Assembly: GCF_014217565.1 (NCBI RefSeq)
Contig: NZ_CP043661.1
Coordinates: 5,890,001-5,954,000 of the forward strand
Reading direction: 5' to 3'
From: Kribbella qitaiheensis
GTDB lineage: Bacteria; Actinomycetota; Actinomycetes; Propionibacteriales; Kribbellaceae
Length of the DNA: 64,000 nt
How positions within the stretch are numbered: position 1 is the stretch's first letter; every line of letters begins with the position of its first letter. Made by a program: the position numbers and the translations under genes. The notes beneath the pieces were generated by a model. The model saw only the letters and a list, made by a program, of their open reading frames with translations. It was not told the origin of the DNA and did no database searches. Positions 63,326 through 64,000 of this stretch are shown here, in pieces.

Positions 63326-64000
63326 ATGAGCACCGTCCAGGTCAGCGTCGATCGCACCAGTCGCACCCCGCTTCACGTTCAGCTTGCTCAGCAGCTCGAA
63401 GCGGCGATCCAGGGCGGCGACTTACCGGTCGGCTCCAGGCTCAGTAACGAGGTGGACCTCGCAGAGGCCTACGGATTGAGCCGCCCGACCGTGCGGCAGG
63501 CCATCGCTCGCCTGGTCGACCAGGGCCTGCTCGTACGCAAGCGCGGTGTCGGCACTCAGGTAGTCGGCAACTCCGGTCAGGTGCGCCGCTCGCTGGAGCT
63601 CACCAGCCTGTACGACGACCTCTCGGCCGCACACCGTAAGCCGGAGACCGAGGTGCTGCGCTTCGGCATCGCCCCTGCCAGCGCAGAGGTCGCCACTGCC
63701 TTGCAGTGCGAGGTGGGAGACCGCGTAGTACGGCTGGAGCGTCTGCGGCGAGCCGATGGCGAGCCGCTCGCGCTGATGCGCAACTGGTTGCCGCCGGAGA
63801 TGCTGGACACGGACCCGGCGACGCTGGCCGAGCGCGGCCTCTACGAACTACTCAGGGCCGAAGGAGTTCGCCTCAAGGTGGCGCACCAGACCATCTCGGC
63901 CATCCCCGCCACAGCAGAACAAGCCCGGCTCCTCTCCGAGGAACCGGGCTGTCCGCTGCTTGCGACGACGCGGATCACGTACGACGATCACGGTCGGGCC
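63326..64000 (+). CDS. GntR-family (HutC/UTRA) regulator, partial
   Basis: ATG 63326 opens a GntR winged helix (PLHVQLAQQLEAAIQGGDLP, LSRPTVRQAIARLVDQGLLV) and a UTRA domain (LELTSLYDDLSAAHRKPETE, PLALMRNWLPPEM, YELLRAEGVRLK) cut by the right edge after 225 codons. It resembles the repressor at 43572-44309 along its full length, a second copy of the same regulator type. Confidence 0.88.
   Translation, partial: MSTVQVSVDRTSRTPLHVQLAQQLEAAIQGGDLPVGSRLSNEVDLAEAYGLSRPTVRQAIARLVDQGLLVRKRGVGTQVVGNSGQVRRSLELTSLYDDLSAAHRKPETEVLRFGIAPASAEVATALQCEVGDRVVRLERLRRADGEPLALMRNWLPPEMLDTDPATLAERGLYELLRAEGVRLKVAHQTISAIPATAEQARLLSEEPGCPLLATTRITYDDHGRA

Overview
The window is high-GC DNA from an actinomycete. 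The gene families (NAD-dependent glutamate dehydrogenase of about 1,600 residues, a Cgl0159-type aldolase inside an inositol operon, ArsC of the mycothiol-using type, several GntR/UTRA, LacI and TrmB-LuxR regulators) fit a soil Propionibacteriales organism such as Kribbella or a relative. This placement is inferred from gene content, not from a marker gene. No rRNA, tRNA, CRISPR array or complete insertion sequence was found.

Layout. 1-3 kb: a translationally coupled pair on the minus strand, an M48 metallopeptidase and a kinase-like/DUF4011 (helicase-type) protein that runs off the left edge; this is the best candidate for an undescribed defence-like module. 3-9.4 kb: accessory DNA with much decay: a frameshifted amidohydrolase, a collapsed two-component system, an HNH lipoprotein, a TetR gene split by a palindromic MITE and overlapping a relic of another amidohydrolase, and an intact TetR/DUF2867 pair with palindromic operators. 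9.5-20 kb: two paralogous TrmB-LuxR regulators divergent from a large secreted subtilase, a secreted protein, an ArsR/MFS operon and a DHA2 exporter with a CsoR-type operator next to a beheaded CsoR gene. 20.5-26.8 kb: an arsenic locus, with a four-gene coupled operon (CC-rich peptide, M28 peptidase, FAD monooxygenase, MFS) divergent from arsR-acr3-arsC. 26.8-37.8 kb: mostly decayed genes (alpha/beta hydrolase, FAD/Fe-S oxidase, AI-2E transporter fragment, NuoF-like/ferric-reductase-like/ApbE electron-transfer module) with an intact NmrA/MarR redox-type pair between them.

37.9-64 kb is better preserved: glutamate dehydrogenase, a PurO-like protein, then a GntR-controlled inositol catabolic operon (iolG, iolE-like, iolC, Cgl0159 aldolase, iolB, a 45-residue bridging ORF, iolD, a second iolE-like gene with a one-base frameshift, a sugar ABC importer, a second iolG-like gene, mmsA). 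Inositol would be imported, oxidised and dehydrated, ring-opened by IolD, isomerised by IolB, phosphorylated by IolC, cleaved by the aldolase, and the semialdehyde oxidised by MmsA. Beyond it lie a LacI/PhyH/oxidoreductase operon divergent from a second oxidoreductase/isomerase pair, and a second GntR gene cut by the right edge.

At least ten genes between 3 and 38 kb carry stop codons, deletions, insertions or frameshifts, against two single-base frameshifts in the last 26 kb. Single-base indels in G/C runs may be sequencing errors; the nonsense codons at conserved residues, the internal deletions and the MITE are not easily explained that way.
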